Under the pieces are notes generated by a model. That model did not search any database, had not been told where the DNA came from, and saw only the letters and a program-made list of their open reading frames with translations. DNA of 64,000 bases from Streptomyces sp. I6 (GTDB taxonomy: Bacteria; Actinomycetota; Actinomycetes; Streptomycetales; Streptomycetaceae), in contig RHDP01000001.1 in NCBI GenBank assembly GCA_003725745.1, forward strand, positions 4,472,501 through 4,536,500, given 5' to 3'. A program made the position numbers and the translations under genes. How positions within the stretch are numbered: the stretch's first letter is position 1; each line of letters begins with the position of its first letter. Positions 16,389 through 25,150 of this stretch are shown piece by piece.

Positions 16389-16832
16389 GTGTTCAACGAC
16401 ATAGGCGCACTCGAGCTCGTGACGCTCGTCGTCCTCGCCGTGCTGGTCTTCGGCCCGGACAAGCTGCCCAAGGTCATCCAGGACGTCTCGCGCTTCATCC
16501 GCAAGGTCCGTGACTTCTCCGACAACGCGAAGCACGACATCCGCAGCGAACTGGGACCGGAGTTCAAGGACTTCGAGTTCGAGGACCTGAACCCCAAGGC
16601 GTTCATCCGGAAGCAGCTCACCGAGAACGAGGACATCAAGGAGATCCGCAGCAGCTTCGACCTCAAGAAGGAGATCAACGAGGTCGCGGACGCCGTGAAC
16701 GGCAAGGAGCCCGGGGACTCGGTGCCGGCCGGCGTCGCAGGCTCGCCGGGCGGCGCGACCCCGGACCTCCTCAAGAAGCGCGAGACGCCCGATCGGGGCG
16801 AGCGACCGCCCTTCGACGCGGACGCCACCTGA
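16389..16832 (+). CDS. tatB: Sec-independent (Tat) protein translocase subunit TatB
   Basis: A 147-residue protein from GTG 16389 with AAGGAG upstream. It has the TatA/B architecture: a short periplasmic start (MFNDIGALEL), one membrane helix (LVTLVVLAVLVFGPDKLP) with the conserved FGPDKLP hinge, an amphipathic helix (KVIQDVSRFIRKVRDFSDNA), and a charged cytosolic tail. The length, the ELVTL start and the absence of a TatA-type FG-hinge variant favour TatB. With TatC it recognises twin-arginine signal peptides. It is placed after htrA, as in M. tuberculosis. Confidence 0.92.
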   Translation: MFNDIGALELVTLVVLAVLVFGPDKLPKVIQDVSRFIRKVRDFSDNAKHDIRSELGPEFKDFEFEDLNPKAFIRKQLTENEDIKEIRSSFDLKKEINEVADAVNGKEPGDSVPAGVAGSPGGATPDLLKKRETPDRGERPPFDADAT

Positions 16833-16958
16833 GGCCCCCGACCGCCGTCAATCCCAACGAGCCGCCGACGGGTGGCTATCCTCCATCTGTCCGGGATCGA
16901 GGACGCCCGCGGGGGCGGGCCGTCCCGGACCTCGCTGACCAAGGAGGCGGCCGGGTAG

Positions 16959-17633
16959 ATGGAGACGACGAGTCGGCTAGGGGCGCAGGATCCGCCCAGC
17001 AGTTCCACCGCTGAAGGGGCGCCCGCAGCCCGGCGTACCGTCGATGGCTATCTGCGCGCTCCCTTCCCCTGGTACGGCCTGGACGAGGCGTTCACCGGGC
17101 CGCGCCGGCTGGTGCAGGTCGGTACGGCCGCGGACGGTTCCGTGCAGCACGGCTCCCTGGGGCACGGCGATGAGCCGTCGATAAAGTCCGAAGCCGCGGT
17201 CGGGGAGAGGGAACACTTCGCCGTGGTCGTCACCGTCGCGTCGAGCCCGGTGCGCCGCACCGGCGACGGTACGGGTGTCCTGGACGCCACGACCGCGTCC
17301 TCGGCCGCCTGGCTGGCGGGTTCGGGCCTGCTGGCCTGCACCTGGCCGGCGCAGCTCGACCACTCCCTGCGGGACGACTGGCTGGACCAGCAGACCGAGA
17401 CCGCCTTCGAGCTGGCCCACGACCTCGCCGGTGCCCCATGGTCGGAGCTGTCCCTGCCGGTGGACGGGGTGCCGATGCCGTTCCACTACCGCGAGTCCGA
17501 GTTCGGCTGGGTGCTCGCCGGTTCCACCGGGAACGGGGTGCACATCGGGGCCTACGGGCGCGGGATGAGCGCGTACGGGCTCGGCTTCTCGGTGGTGCAG
17601 GACCTGGGGGCGTACGCGCAGGCGACCGGATAG
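16959..17633 (+). CDS. Conserved hypothetical protein
   Basis: A 224-residue protein that I recognise only as a conserved actinobacterial hypothetical. There is no signal peptide, membrane segment or metal motif. The first 25 residues look disordered. The rest is a mixed alpha/beta domain with a conserved aromatic segment (LRAPFPWYGLDEAFTGPRRL) and a C-terminal glycine-rich strand pair (VHIGAYGRGMSAYGLGFSVV). ATG 16959 follows AAGGAGG by 11 bases. It is convergent with mrp and ends before a strong palindrome. Probably cytosolic. Confidence 0.7.
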   Translation: METTSRLGAQDPPSSSTAEGAPAARRTVDGYLRAPFPWYGLDEAFTGPRRLVQVGTAADGSVQHGSLGHGDEPSIKSEAAVGEREHFAVVVTVASSPVRRTGDGTGVLDATTASSAAWLAGSGLLACTWPAQLDHSLRDDWLDQQTETAFELAHDLAGAPWSELSLPVDGVPMPFHYRESEFGWVLAGSTGNGVHIGAYGRGMSAYGLGFSVVQDLGAYAQATG

Positions 17634-17663
17634 CGCGGGGCCCCGCCGCCCGCCGGTGACGAC

Positions 17664-17699
17664 GACCGCCCGCAAGCCCCCGGGGGCTTGCGGGCGGTC
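17664..17699. terminator. Bidirectional terminator between the hypothetical gene and mrp
   Basis: A perfect 36-bp palindrome (17664-17681 with 17682-17699), rich in G/C, in the middle of a convergent gap. Confidence 0.8.
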
Positions 17700-17760
17700 C
17701 CGTGTACGTCGTCCCGTCTCCGGGGAGGACGCGGCCGTCCCGCCGCCGGGGAGGACGGCG

Positions 17761-18893
17761 TCAGAACTTGTTGCGCGGGGTGATGCCGAGCGACATGCCC
17801 GAGAGGCCGCGCTGACGGCCGCCGAGTTTGCCCGCGATGGCCCGCAGGGCGGCACCGGCGGGGGAGCCGGGGTCGGTGAGGACGACGGGCCTGCCGTCGT
17901 CGCCGCCCTCCCGGAGCCGCACGTCGATGGGGATCTGGCCGAGCACCGGCACCGAGGCGCCCGTGGTCTTCGTCAGTCCGTCGGCCACCAGCTGGCCGCC
18001 GCCGGTGCCGAAGACGTCGACCATCTCGTCGCAGTGCGGGCACGGCAGACCCGACATGTTCTCGACGACACCGACGATCTTCTGATGGGTCTGGACGGCG
18101 ATGGAGCCGGCCCGCTCCGCGACCTCCGCCGCCGCCTGCTGCGGGGTGGTGACGACGAGGATCTCGGCGTTCGGCACCAGCTGGGCCACCGAGATGGCGA
18201 TGTCGCCCGTGCCCGGAGGCAGGTCGAGCAGCAGCACGTCTAGGTCGCCCCAGTAGACGTCCGCGAGGAACTGCTGCAGCGCCCGGTGCAGCATCGGCCC
18301 GCGCCAGACGACCGGGGCGTTGCCCGGGGTGAACATGCCGATCGAGATGACCTTCACGCCGTTCGCCGACGGCGGCATGATCATGTTCTCGACCTGGGTG
18401 GGGCGGCCGTCCGCGCCGAGCATGCGCGGCACGCTGTGGCCGTAGATGTCGGCGTCGACGACCCCGACCTTCAGCCCGTCGGCGGCCATGGCCGCCGCCA
18501 GGTTCACGGTCACGGAGGACTTGCCCACGCCCCCTTGCCGGAGGCGACCGCGTAGACGCGTGTCAGCGAGCCCGGCTTGGCGAACGGCACCTCGCGCTCG
18601 GCGGTCGTGCCCCGCAGCGAGGCCGCGAGTTCGCGGCGCTGCTCGTCGCTCATCACGTCCAGGGTGACCTCGACGCCGGTGACGCCCTCGACGCCCGAGA
18701 CGGCGTCCGTGACGCGCTGGGTGATCGTCTCGCGCATCGGGCAGCCGGAGACGGTGAGGTAGACCGTGACGGCGACCGCGCCACCGGACCCGATCTCCAC
18801 CGACTTGACCATCCCGAGGTCGGTGATCGGTTTGTTGATCTCGGGGTCGTTCACCGTCGCCAGCGCGTCGCGCACCGCGTCTTCCGTAACCAT
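17761..18893 (-). CDS. mrp: Mrp/NBP35 family P-loop ATPase (Fe-S cluster carrier), frameshifted in the P-loop
   Basis: The gene starts at ATG 18893 with an N-terminal MIP18/DUF59 domain (ALATVNDPEINKPITDLGMV, CPMRETI). The frame breaks inside the Walker-A codons: translation reads VASGKGAWAS, while the next frame continues as VGKSSVTVNLAAAMAADG. Adding one C to the C-run at 18530-18534 restores VASGKGGVGKSS and gives a normal 377-residue protein. The second half has the Fe-S ligand pair CPHC and the switch motifs DADIYGHS and LLLDLPPGTGD. The family assembles or carries [4Fe-4S] clusters. TACCAT lies 7 bases before the ATG, suggesting a leaderless mRNA. Confidence 0.85.
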
Positions 18894-18900
18894 ACGCACG

Positions 18901-18906
18901 ATGGTA
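18901..18906 (-). promoter_or_regulatory. -10 element for leaderless mrp
   Basis: TACCAT on the minus strand, exactly 7 bases before the ATG; no ribosome site is present. Confidence 0.4.
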
Positions 18907-18936
18907 CGGCGCGGAATCCCGCCCCGGGGGCCCGCG

Positions 18937-20055
18937 TCAGCGGTCGCCTTCGTCACGTCCGCCCGGGGGCCCGGCGGGGGAGAACGCGGCCGCCCCGGGG
19001 CGCCCGGGCGGATCCTCCTCCGTGCGGGCCCCGGCCGCCCCGGGCTGTGCGCCCTCGAAGTCCGGCATCCCGTACTCGGCCTCCCGCCAGCGGTCGGGCA
19101 GCAGATGGTCCAGTACGGCGTCGACGGTGACCGCGCCCAGCAGCGCCCCGCCGCCGTCCACCACGGGCGCGGCGACCAGGTCGAAGGCGGTCAGGCAGCA
19201 GCTGACCGCCGGCAGCGGGGTGTCCGGGGCCAGTGCGGGCAGCTCGGCGTCGACGAGGGACGCGACCGGCGTGTCCGGGGGACTCCGCAGCAGCCGCCGG
19301 ACCGGCACCGTGCCCAGGTAGGTGCCCGTGGGCGGCTCGCCGGGAGGCCGGCAGACGTACACCTGGGCCGCCAGCGCGTCGATCAGCGCCCGCTCCCCGA
19401 TCCGGGCCAGGGCCGCCGCGACCCCGGCCTCCGGCGGCACCACGACGGGCCCGGCCCTCATCAAGGCGCGCGCCGTGCGCTCCTGCCCGGGCTCCTCGTC
19501 CTCCCGCCCGGACCCCTCGCCGCCCTCCGCCCCAGAGCCCGTGCGATCCCGCACCCGGGCCGGCGCGGGCTCCTCGGGCGGCAGGTCCCGCACCGCCGAC
19601 CAGTCCACGGCCAGTGCCTCGCCCCGGTGCCGCGCGGGACCGCCCCGGTCCCGGCGTGCGCAGACCCGGTCGGCTTCCCACCGCCCGCGTTCCGGGTGCC
19701 GGTGCACCTCGACGTCAAGGACGGTGACCGCCTCGCCCGAGTCCGCCAGCCGCACCCGCCGGTCCAGCAGCTGGCCAAGGACGAGCCGCTCGCCCGGCCC
19801 CGGGCGGAAGCGGCGCATGCTCACGGCGCCGGAAACGGTGACCTGGCCGGACTCGAGGCCGGTCACCCGGGAGACGGGCACGAAGACGGGGCCGTGCCCG
19901 CGCACCCCGACGACCAGCCCCACCAGCCGTGGCGGGCGGTCGGCCGGGAAGGTGGCCACCAGGTCCCGTACGCGTCCCACCGGGACGCCGTCGGAACCGA
20001 AGACCGGGACCCCGGCGAGGTGCGAGACGAAGAACCGAGGGCCGTCTGCCGTCAT
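18937..20055 (-). CDS. PRC-barrel/CBS-domain protein (MgtE intracellular-domain-like)
   Basis: A 372-residue soluble protein from ATG 20055 with GGAGG 8 bases upstream. Residues 1-100 form a PRC-barrel-like beta domain (FFVSHLAGVPVFGSDGVPVGRVRDLV). A second such segment follows at about 100-150, then a charged linker. The last 160 residues contain a degenerate MgtE-N helical part (AALARIGERALIDALAAQ) and a CBS pair (TGTYLGTVPVRRLLRSPPDT, LVAAPVVDGGGALLGAVTVD). No membrane domain is present, so it is not a transporter by itself. CBS pairs often bind adenosine nucleotides or Mg2+. It matches the position of Rv1232c and lies 43 bases upstream of mrp, near corA. Confidence 0.8.
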   Translation of the reverse strand: MTADGPRFFVSHLAGVPVFGSDGVPVGRVRDLVATFPADRPPRLVGLVVGVRGHGPVFVPVSRVTGLESGQVTVSGAVSMRRFRPGPGERLVLGQLLDRRVRLADSGEAVTVLDVEVHRHPERGRWEADRVCARRDRGGPARHRGEALAVDWSAVRDLPPEEPAPARVRDRTGSGAEGGEGSGREDEEPGQERTARALMRAGPVVVPPEAGVAAALARIGERALIDALAAQVYVCRPPGEPPTGTYLGTVPVRRLLRSPPDTPVASLVDAELPALAPDTPLPAVSCCLTAFDLVAAPVVDGGGALLGAVTVDAVLDHLLPDRWREAEYGMPDFEGAQPGAAGARTEEDPPGRPGAAAFSPAGPPGGRDEGDR

Positions 20056-20287
20056 GCTCAGAGCCTCCTCCACCGCCGCGGCGGGCACCGGGGGCGGACC
20101 ACCGCCGGGGATCGTACGAGGAGCGAACCGGATTGCTCGGAAATGACATCGTTCAACGGCTTCAGGCTAGCCCGTACCGATCCGGGGCGCTGGTGCCGGC
20201 GGCCCGGACGGCTGCCTTCCGGACCGCTCGCCGGCCCCCGGTACGCTGCGGTCTGCCACCCCCACGCGTATGAGAGGCAGTGCGCTT

Positions 20288-21067
20288 GTGACCGCTCTCC
20301 CCCCGGGTCCGGCAGCCCATGCGCGCCGGGCCGCGCTCCCCGTCGCCCTGTGCGCGGCGCTGGCCGCCGCCCTCGCCGGGTGCGGCGAGGACCCGGACGC
20401 GGGCACGAACGGCGTCGGCAAGCTGGAGGCCGCCGCCATCGAGAAGAAGGCCAAGACGGCGGCCGACGCGGCGGACGCGGTGCGGGTGGCGGGCACGCTG
20501 GTGTCCAAGGGCGGCACATACAAGCTGAACATGCGGCTGAAGAAGACCGGCGGGGTCGGCTCGGTGACCTCGAAGAACTCCACCTTCGAGCTGCTGCGGG
20601 TCGAGGACGCCCTCTTCCTGAAGGCCGACGCGGGCTTCTGGGTGCACGCCGGCTCCGACGGTGAGGGCGGGGACGCGGAGCCCGGCGAGGAGGACCAGGC
20701 CGCCGCCGAGAAGCTGGACGACAAGTACGTGAAGGTTCCTGAGGACGACCCGGCGTACAAGCAGCTGCGCGGCTTCACCGATATGAACGTGCTGCTCGAC
20801 GGGCTGCTGGGGCTGCACGGCAAGCTCAGCAAGGGCGACCGCAGCACGATCGGCGGCGTCCGCACGATCAAGATCATGGGTGACGGGGGCAACGGCGGGA
20901 CGCTCGCGGTCTCACTGCAGGGCACGCCGTATCCCCTGCAACTGGACCGGGCGGGCGACGCGGGCGTCCTCACCCTGGGGGAATGGGGCCGGGACTTCCC
21001 GCTGGAGGCCCCCGCCAAGGAGGAGACGGTCGACTACGGCCGCCAGCTCCCGCGCGACAGCCCTTAG
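20288..21067 (+). CDS. Putative lipoprotein (LppX/LprG-like fold suspected)
   Basis: A 259-residue exported protein. The lipobox ALAGC puts the lipid-modified cysteine at residue 32. The mature part starts with a helical segment (KLEAAAIEKKAKTAADAADAV), then alternating strands (VRVAGTLVSKGGTYKLNMRL) and a C-terminal PYPLQLDRAGDAGVLTLGEWG. This layout resembles LppX/LprAFG lipid-carrier lipoproteins, but the similarity is by eye only. GTG 20288 is chosen because AGAGG lies 10 bases upstream; ATG 20270 is in frame but has no site. TACGCT at 20242-20247 is a possible -10. Confidence 0.7.
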   Translation: MTALPPGPAAHARRAALPVALCAALAAALAGCGEDPDAGTNGVGKLEAAAIEKKAKTAADAADAVRVAGTLVSKGGTYKLNMRLKKTGGVGSVTSKNSTFELLRVEDALFLKADAGFWVHAGSDGEGGDAEPGEEDQAAAEKLDDKYVKVPEDDPAYKQLRGFTDMNVLLDGLLGLHGKLSKGDRSTIGGVRTIKIMGDGGNGGTLAVSLQGTPYPLQLDRAGDAGVLTLGEWGRDFPLEAPAKEETVDYGRQLPRDSP

Positions 21068-21115
21068 GGTCTTCCGCGCCGGATGTGCCCCGGTGTCTCC
21101 CGCTGAGTCGCGGTC

Positions 21116-21148
21116 GGTGCTCGCGCCGGCCGGCCCGGCGCGAGTACC
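21116..21148. terminator. Terminator between the lipoprotein gene and its convergent neighbour
   Basis: A 14-bp stem with one G-U pair (21116-21129 with 21135-21148) and 5-base loop. Confidence 0.65.
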
Positions 21149-21271
21149 GACTCCCCGGCCGGGACGGACCCATCCGCGGATCTGGGGTCCGGCGCACCGG
21201 CGTGACCGGGCCGGGTCCTCGGCACCCCGGCGGGGCCTGCGGCCTCAGTGGCCCTGGCGGCCTCAGCAGCC

Positions 21272-21814
21272 TCAGTGGCCCCGGCGGCGCCTGCGGCCGA
21301 GGCCCAGGAGACGGGGCAGTGCCGCCGGAACGGGCCGCCTGGTGGTGGCCGGAGTGGGCAGCGGTGCGGCGGCCAGGGAGCCCTCGGGGTGGTCGGTGGT
21401 CGACTCGCGCGGCTCCAGCCGCAGCACCCGGCACTCGCGGCCCCAGCGTTCGGTCATCCGCTCGCCGTCGGGGGCGTTCAGCCGCTTGCCCTTCAGCTCG
21501 CCGACGGCTGCCTGCCAGGCCTCGGAACCGGGTGTCAGCTCGGTCACCGCGGCGGTCCACGACACCAGCCGGCCGCCCTTGTCCTTGCTGCGCACGGTGA
21601 CCTCGGCGGTGGACCCGCCGGTCAGCCCGGGCAGCGGCTGCTCGCCCGGCCCGTCCCCGACGACATGAGCGGCACCGTCGTGCCACGCATGCCACAGCGC
21701 CCGGTCCGGGCCGGTGCCGCGGACCCAGATGAGGCCGGACTTCCTGGTGGCCTCCTCCACGAGGGCCGGCCCGAGCAGGGCGTCCCCGGTGGGGTGTGCG
21801 GAAGCGTCATTCAT
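21272..21814 (-). CDS. Conserved hypothetical protein
   Basis: A 180-residue protein of unknown function. Residues 20-140 have the look of a small split-barrel domain (KSGLIWVRGTGPDRALWHAW, LVSWTAAVTEL). The C-terminus is a basic, low-complexity tail ending RLLGLGRRRRRGH. There is no signal peptide or membrane helix. It starts at ATG 21814, has no ribosome site, and carries TAGGCT exactly 7 bases upstream, so it is probably leaderless. It ends 13 bases after the corA stop region on the same strand, so read-through from corA is possible. Confidence 0.65.
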   Translation of the reverse strand: MNDASAHPTGDALLGPALVEEATRKSGLIWVRGTGPDRALWHAWHDGAAHVVGDGPGEQPLPGLTGGSTAEVTVRSKDKGGRLVSWTAAVTELTPGSEAWQAAVGELKGKRLNAPDGERMTERWGRECRVLRLEPRESTTDHPEGSLAAAPLPTPATTRRPVPAALPRLLGLGRRRRRGH

Positions 21815-21821
21815 GCCCCGC

Positions 21822-21827
21822 AGCCTA
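21822..21827 (-). promoter_or_regulatory. -10 element for the leaderless hypothetical gene
   Basis: TAGGCT on the minus strand, 7 bases before the ATG at 21814. It sits in the 13-bp gap to corA. Confidence 0.45.
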
Positions 21828-22943
21828 TTAGAGCCAGCCGTTGCGCTTCAGGGTGCGGTGGATGGTGAGACAGATCCCGACGATGCCGACGAGCACCATG
21901 GGGTACCCGTACCGCCAGTGGAGCTCGGGCATGTGGTCGAAGTTCATGCCGTAGATCCCGCAGACCGCCGTCGGGACGGCGATGATCGCGGCCCAGGACG
22001 TGATCTTGCGCATGTCCTCGTTCTGGGCGACCGTGGCCTGCGCCAGGTTGGCCTGAAGGATCGAGTTCAGCAGCTCGTCGAAGCCGATGACCTGCTCCTG
22101 CACCCGGGCCAGGTGGTCGGCGACGTCGCGGAAGTACTTCTGGATGTCCGGGTCGACCAGCCGCATCGGACGCTCGCTCAGCAGTTGCATCGGCCGCAGC
22201 AGCGGCGTCACGGCCCGCTTGAACTCCAGCACCTCACGCTTGAGCTGGTAGATCCGCCCGGTGTCGGTACCCCGGGTGCTGCCCTTCGACGGCGCGGAGA
22301 ACACGTCGATCTCGATCTCGTCGATGTCGACCTGCACGGCGTCGGCGACCGCGATGTAGCCGTCCACCACATGGTCGGCGATGGCGTGGAGGACCGCGGA
22401 GGGGCCTTTGGCGAGCAACTCCGGGTCGTCCTGGAGCCGGTGGCGGAGGTTGCGCAGGGAGCCCTGCCCGCCGTGCCGGACGGTGATCACGAAGTCGGGC
22501 CCGGTGAAGCACATCACCTCGCCGGTCTCGACGACCTGGCTGGTCGGGGTCAGCTCGGTGTGGTCCACATAGTGGACCGTCTTGAAGACGGTGAACAGGG
22601 TGTCGTCGTACCGCTCCAGCTTGGGCCGCTGGTGGGCGTGCACGGCGTCCTCGACGGCCAGCGGGTGGAGTCCGAACTCGGCGGCGATGCCGGAGAACTC
22701 CTCCTCCGTCGGCTCGTGCAGGCCGATCCAGGCGAAGCCGCCGCCCTCGCGCACCCGCAGCATCGCCTCGCGCGGGGTGAGGCAGCCGGTGCCCTCCAGA
22801 CGCTTGCCGTCGCGGTAGACGGCGCAGTCCACGACGGCGGTCGAGGCCGACGGGTCACGGGCGGTGTCGTACGCGCTGTACGGGCCGCCGCTCTTCCGCA
22901 GCGCGGGGCGGACGACTTGGCGCAGGTCACGGATCATCGACAT
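21828..22943 (-). CDS. corA: CorA-type magnesium/cobalt transporter
   Basis: A 371-residue protein with the CorA signature YGMNF, in VPTAVCGIYGMNFDHMPELH, between the two C-terminal membrane helices (KITSWAAIIAVPTAVCGIY and YPMVLVGIVGICLTIHRTLK). The large N-terminal cytosolic domain has the alpha/beta fold and long stalk helix (YFRDVADHLARVQEQVIGF) of the pentameric channel. It mediates Mg2+ (or Co2+/Ni2+) uptake gated by internal Mg2+. ATG 22943 has AAGGAG 6 bases upstream. The position next to mrp and the CBS protein resembles Rv1239c. Confidence 0.93.
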   Translation of the reverse strand: MSMIRDLRQVVRPALRKSGGPYSAYDTARDPSASTAVVDCAVYRDGKRLEGTGCLTPREAMLRVREGGGFAWIGLHEPTEEEFSGIAAEFGLHPLAVEDAVHAHQRPKLERYDDTLFTVFKTVHYVDHTELTPTSQVVETGEVMCFTGPDFVITVRHGGQGSLRNLRHRLQDDPELLAKGPSAVLHAIADHVVDGYIAVADAVQVDIDEIEIDVFSAPSKGSTRGTDTGRIYQLKREVLEFKRAVTPLLRPMQLLSERPMRLVDPDIQKYFRDVADHLARVQEQVIGFDELLNSILQANLAQATVAQNEDMRKITSWAAIIAVPTAVCGIYGMNFDHMPELHWRYGYPMVLVGIVGICLTIHRTLKRNGWL

Positions 22944-23364
22944 GGCAGGCTCCTTCACGACGGAGGCCGCCGCTGCGGGGCGTGGCGCAGCCCGGAATGA
23001 GGACGTGTCTCGATACGTCCGCAAAGCGGGCGGCACCGCGGGACGCGGTGACGGCGTTCGCTACAGACAGTCAGGCAGGTGAGTCGTGCTCTTCCGTCGT
23101 GCGCGGTGCCGTGGAGCCGCCGGTGCGGGGGTCCTCAGCGGAAGGAGGGAAGGAGTCGCGCGGAAGAGCGGTTGGTACTGCACGGTCGACTTCGATCCAT
23201 CGCAGCCCCACCTCCTCCGGCCGGTCCCCCGTGGGGGAAGACGTGTCGTCGGGATCCGAGAACCATGCTTCTGCATGTTGTCCCGAGCAGGCGGCCAAGC
23301 CTATCAGCCGACTGAGGGCCAATCCTTTCCTTTGCCCGTTCCCGACGCGACTTATGCTCGTCGG
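22944..23364. other. Divergent promoter region of corA and the SUFU-domain gene
   Basis: No gene is supported in this 421-bp gap. The right end holds the -10 of the SUFU gene. I looked for a magnesium-responsive leader upstream of corA and saw no recognisable riboswitch fold by eye. Confidence 0.4.
23353..23358 (+). promoter_or_regulatory. -10 element for the leaderless SUFU-domain gene
   Basis: TATGCT ends 6 bases before the ATG. TTGCCC (23332-23337) is a possible -35 at a short 15-base spacing. No ribosome site. Confidence 0.45.
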
Positions 23365-23949
23365 ATGGGAGAAGTTCTTGCTCTGGTCGAGGCGCGGCTG
23401 CGCAGTGCGCTGGGCGAACCGGACGCGCGCGCCGCGGTCACCTTCCTCGGCACGGACCGGATCGAGGTACTCCGCTTCATCGGCGGAGGTGTCGTCAGGT
23501 ACGCCACGCTCGGCATGTCGGCGCATCCGATGACCGACCCCGAGGACGCCTTCGCCGACCCGGTGAAGGGGCCGCGGGCCGAGCTGGTCCTGTCGGTGCG
23601 CGCGGGTTCGGCGGACACCGACAAGGTGCTGCGGCCGCTCGCCGTCCTGGCCTCGTCCCCGCAGGTGGAGGGGGTGGTCGTGGCCCCCGGGAACTCCATG
23701 GACGTGGGTGAGCCGCTGTGGCCGGGCGCCCCGTTCACCTCGGTGCTGGTCGCCGAGTCCGGCGGCCTGGTCGAGGACCTCGGGCTCGACGACCCCATGG
23801 ACCCGGTCCGCTTCCTGCCGCTGCTGCCGATGACGCCGAACGAGGCCGCGTGGAAGCGGGTGCACGGTGCGGAGAAGCTCCAGGAGCGGTGGCTGAAGCA
23901 CGGTACGGACCTCCGCGATCCGCTGAGGCCGCCCGTCTCCCTGACGTGA
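23365..23949 (+). CDS. Suppressor-of-fused (SUFU) domain protein
   Basis: A 194-residue protein consisting of one SUFU-like domain. A strand-rich N-terminus (VTFLGTDRIEVLRFIGGGVV, RYATLGMSAHPM) is followed by RAELVLSVRAG and the conserved C-terminal FTSVLVAE...RFLPLLPMTPNEAAWKR. In bacteria such proteins are often linked to toxin immunity or are stand-alone hypotheticals; nothing toxin-like is nearby. Cytosolic. ATG 23365 has no Shine-Dalgarno sequence and sits 6 bases after a TATGCT hexamer. Confidence 0.85.
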   Translation: MGEVLALVEARLRSALGEPDARAAVTFLGTDRIEVLRFIGGGVVRYATLGMSAHPMTDPEDAFADPVKGPRAELVLSVRAGSADTDKVLRPLAVLASSPQVEGVVVAPGNSMDVGEPLWPGAPFTSVLVAESGGLVEDLGLDDPMDPVRFLPLLPMTPNEAAWKRVHGAEKLQERWLKHGTDLRDPLRPPVSLT

Positions 23950-24511
23950 TGTCAGCCACCCTGCGGTACGTGTGAAGTGACCTATCTCATGGCCGGGTTG
24001 ACCGGCCGGGCCGCTTCCCGGCCGGGCCGTCCTGGGGCCGGGCTGCTTCCCAACCGGGCTGACTCCACGCCGGACTGCCTCCCCGCCGTGCCGCTTCGAT
24101 GCCCTGTGGGCCGGACGGTCTGGGTGCCGGACCGCTTCCATGCCTGCCGGCTCCGTGCCGGGCTGCTGCCGTGCCGTGCCGTGCTGTGCCGTACCGGGTC
24201 GCGCCGCTCGCGCGCCGGCCGCTCCCGGGCGCGGGTGCGGCCCGGGGCAGAGGCCGGGTGGCGGGGGTCCGGGCCTGCACCGCGGGCAGTGGCCGCGCCG
24301 CCTTCGCGGGACTGGGCCCGCCGGGCCCGCGACCCGCCCGCCGCCGTGGCGCCGATTCCCGTCCGCTGTCGTCGCCGTGCGCACGGTGGACCGGGATCGC
24401 GAGCGGGCGCCCGCCGCACGCGGCCCTTCCTGCTGAGGGCGGGTGAAACCGCCGTGCGGGACGGGTGATCGTCCTTGACGCGGCGCCGGACGGGTAGGAC
24501 CGTTGAGCGCT
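23950..24511. other. Gene-free 562-bp region with degenerate short repeats
   Basis: No convincing coding frame. Positions about 23995-24110 hold degenerate repeats of CCGGGC(C/T)G(C/T)TTCC at irregular 16-24 bp spacing, and 24169-24196 holds a (GCCGT)n run. A TTGACG hexamer (24475-24480) and TAGGAC (24495-24500), only 14 bases apart, may belong to the next gene's promoter. Confidence 0.5.
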
Positions 24512-25150
24512 ATGAGGGGCGAACCCAGTTGCCCGAAGTGCGGTGGCCGGGTCAGGGCGCCCGGTCTCTTCGCCGACACATGGCAGTGCGATGTGCACGG
24601 CTCCGTCTATCCGCTGCAGCCCGTGATCCCGCCGAGTGTCGAGGCCCTCAGCGTGGTGGTGGCCCGTGCCGAGGTCCCCGTGTGGATGCCGTGGCCGCTG
24701 CCGGTCGGCTGGCTCTTCACCGGCGTCGCATACGCCGGGGACGACCGCAGCGGCGGGCGGGCCACGGCCGTGGCCTGCTCGGGACCCGGACCACTGGGCG
24801 GTGTGGGGGAGTTGCTGCTCGTCGCCGAGGAACTCGGCGTCGGCCTCGGCGCCCGCTTCGCGGGGATCGACGGGCCCGATCCGGGGCCGCACATGACCGT
24901 CGACACCTCACCCCAGGCCAAGGTCCTCGCCGCGGGCAGGCCGACGCCGCTCTGGCACGTCAACGACGCCCCGGAGGACCGCGCGGTGTTCGCGGGCGAG
25001 GCGCGGGGGCTGTGGCTGTGGGCGATCGTCTGGCCCGAGTCGACCGGGCTGCTGATGTACGACGAGCTGATACTGACCGATCTGCGCGACGCAGGCCAGG
25101 AACTCGAGCTGCTGCCCTGCGGGGCGCTGTCGCCGCGCCTGCTGATGTGA
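24512..25150 (+). CDS. Zinc-ribbon conserved hypothetical protein
   Basis: A 212-residue protein from ATG 24512. The N-terminus holds a compact zinc-finger-like cluster (CPKCGG, then WQCDVHG about 17 residues later: three Cys and one His). The remaining domain is unknown, rich in hydrophobic strands, with GPDPGPHMTVDT and LWLWAIVWPESTGLLMYDEL. I recognise it as a Streptomyces-conserved hypothetical, with no assigned function. TTG 24503 is an alternative start. No membrane segment is predicted, although the WPLPVGWLF region is hydrophobic. Confidence 0.7.
   Translation: MRGEPSCPKCGGRVRAPGLFADTWQCDVHGSVYPLQPVIPPSVEALSVVVARAEVPVWMPWPLPVGWLFTGVAYAGDDRSGGRATAVACSGPGPLGGVGELLLVAEELGVGLGARFAGIDGPDPGPHMTVDTSPQAKVLAAGRPTPLWHVNDAPEDRAVFAGEARGLWLWAIVWPESTGLLMYDELILTDLRDAGQELELLPCGALSPRLLM

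Noticed and set aside
12533-17008. A 1491-residue open frame on the minus strand across the sigE-htrA-tatB region
   Set aside because: It is antisense to well-supported genes with complete motifs. Long antisense frames are common in very high-GC DNA, and the protein is low-complexity without a recognisable domain.
22944-23364. A magnesium-responsive riboswitch upstream of corA
   Set aside because: No recognisable M-box or ykoK core could be traced by eye on the minus strand.
24495-24500. TAGGAC as a leaderless -10 for the gene at 24512
   Set aside because: The distance to the ATG is 11 bases, longer than the 6-7 of the other cases, and the -35 candidate is only 14 bases away.
23071-24579. 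A 502-residue minus-strand frame over the SUFU gene and its downstream gap
   Set aside because: Composition is that of a GC-rich shadow (R, P, G, A); the SUFU domain on the plus strand explains the region.
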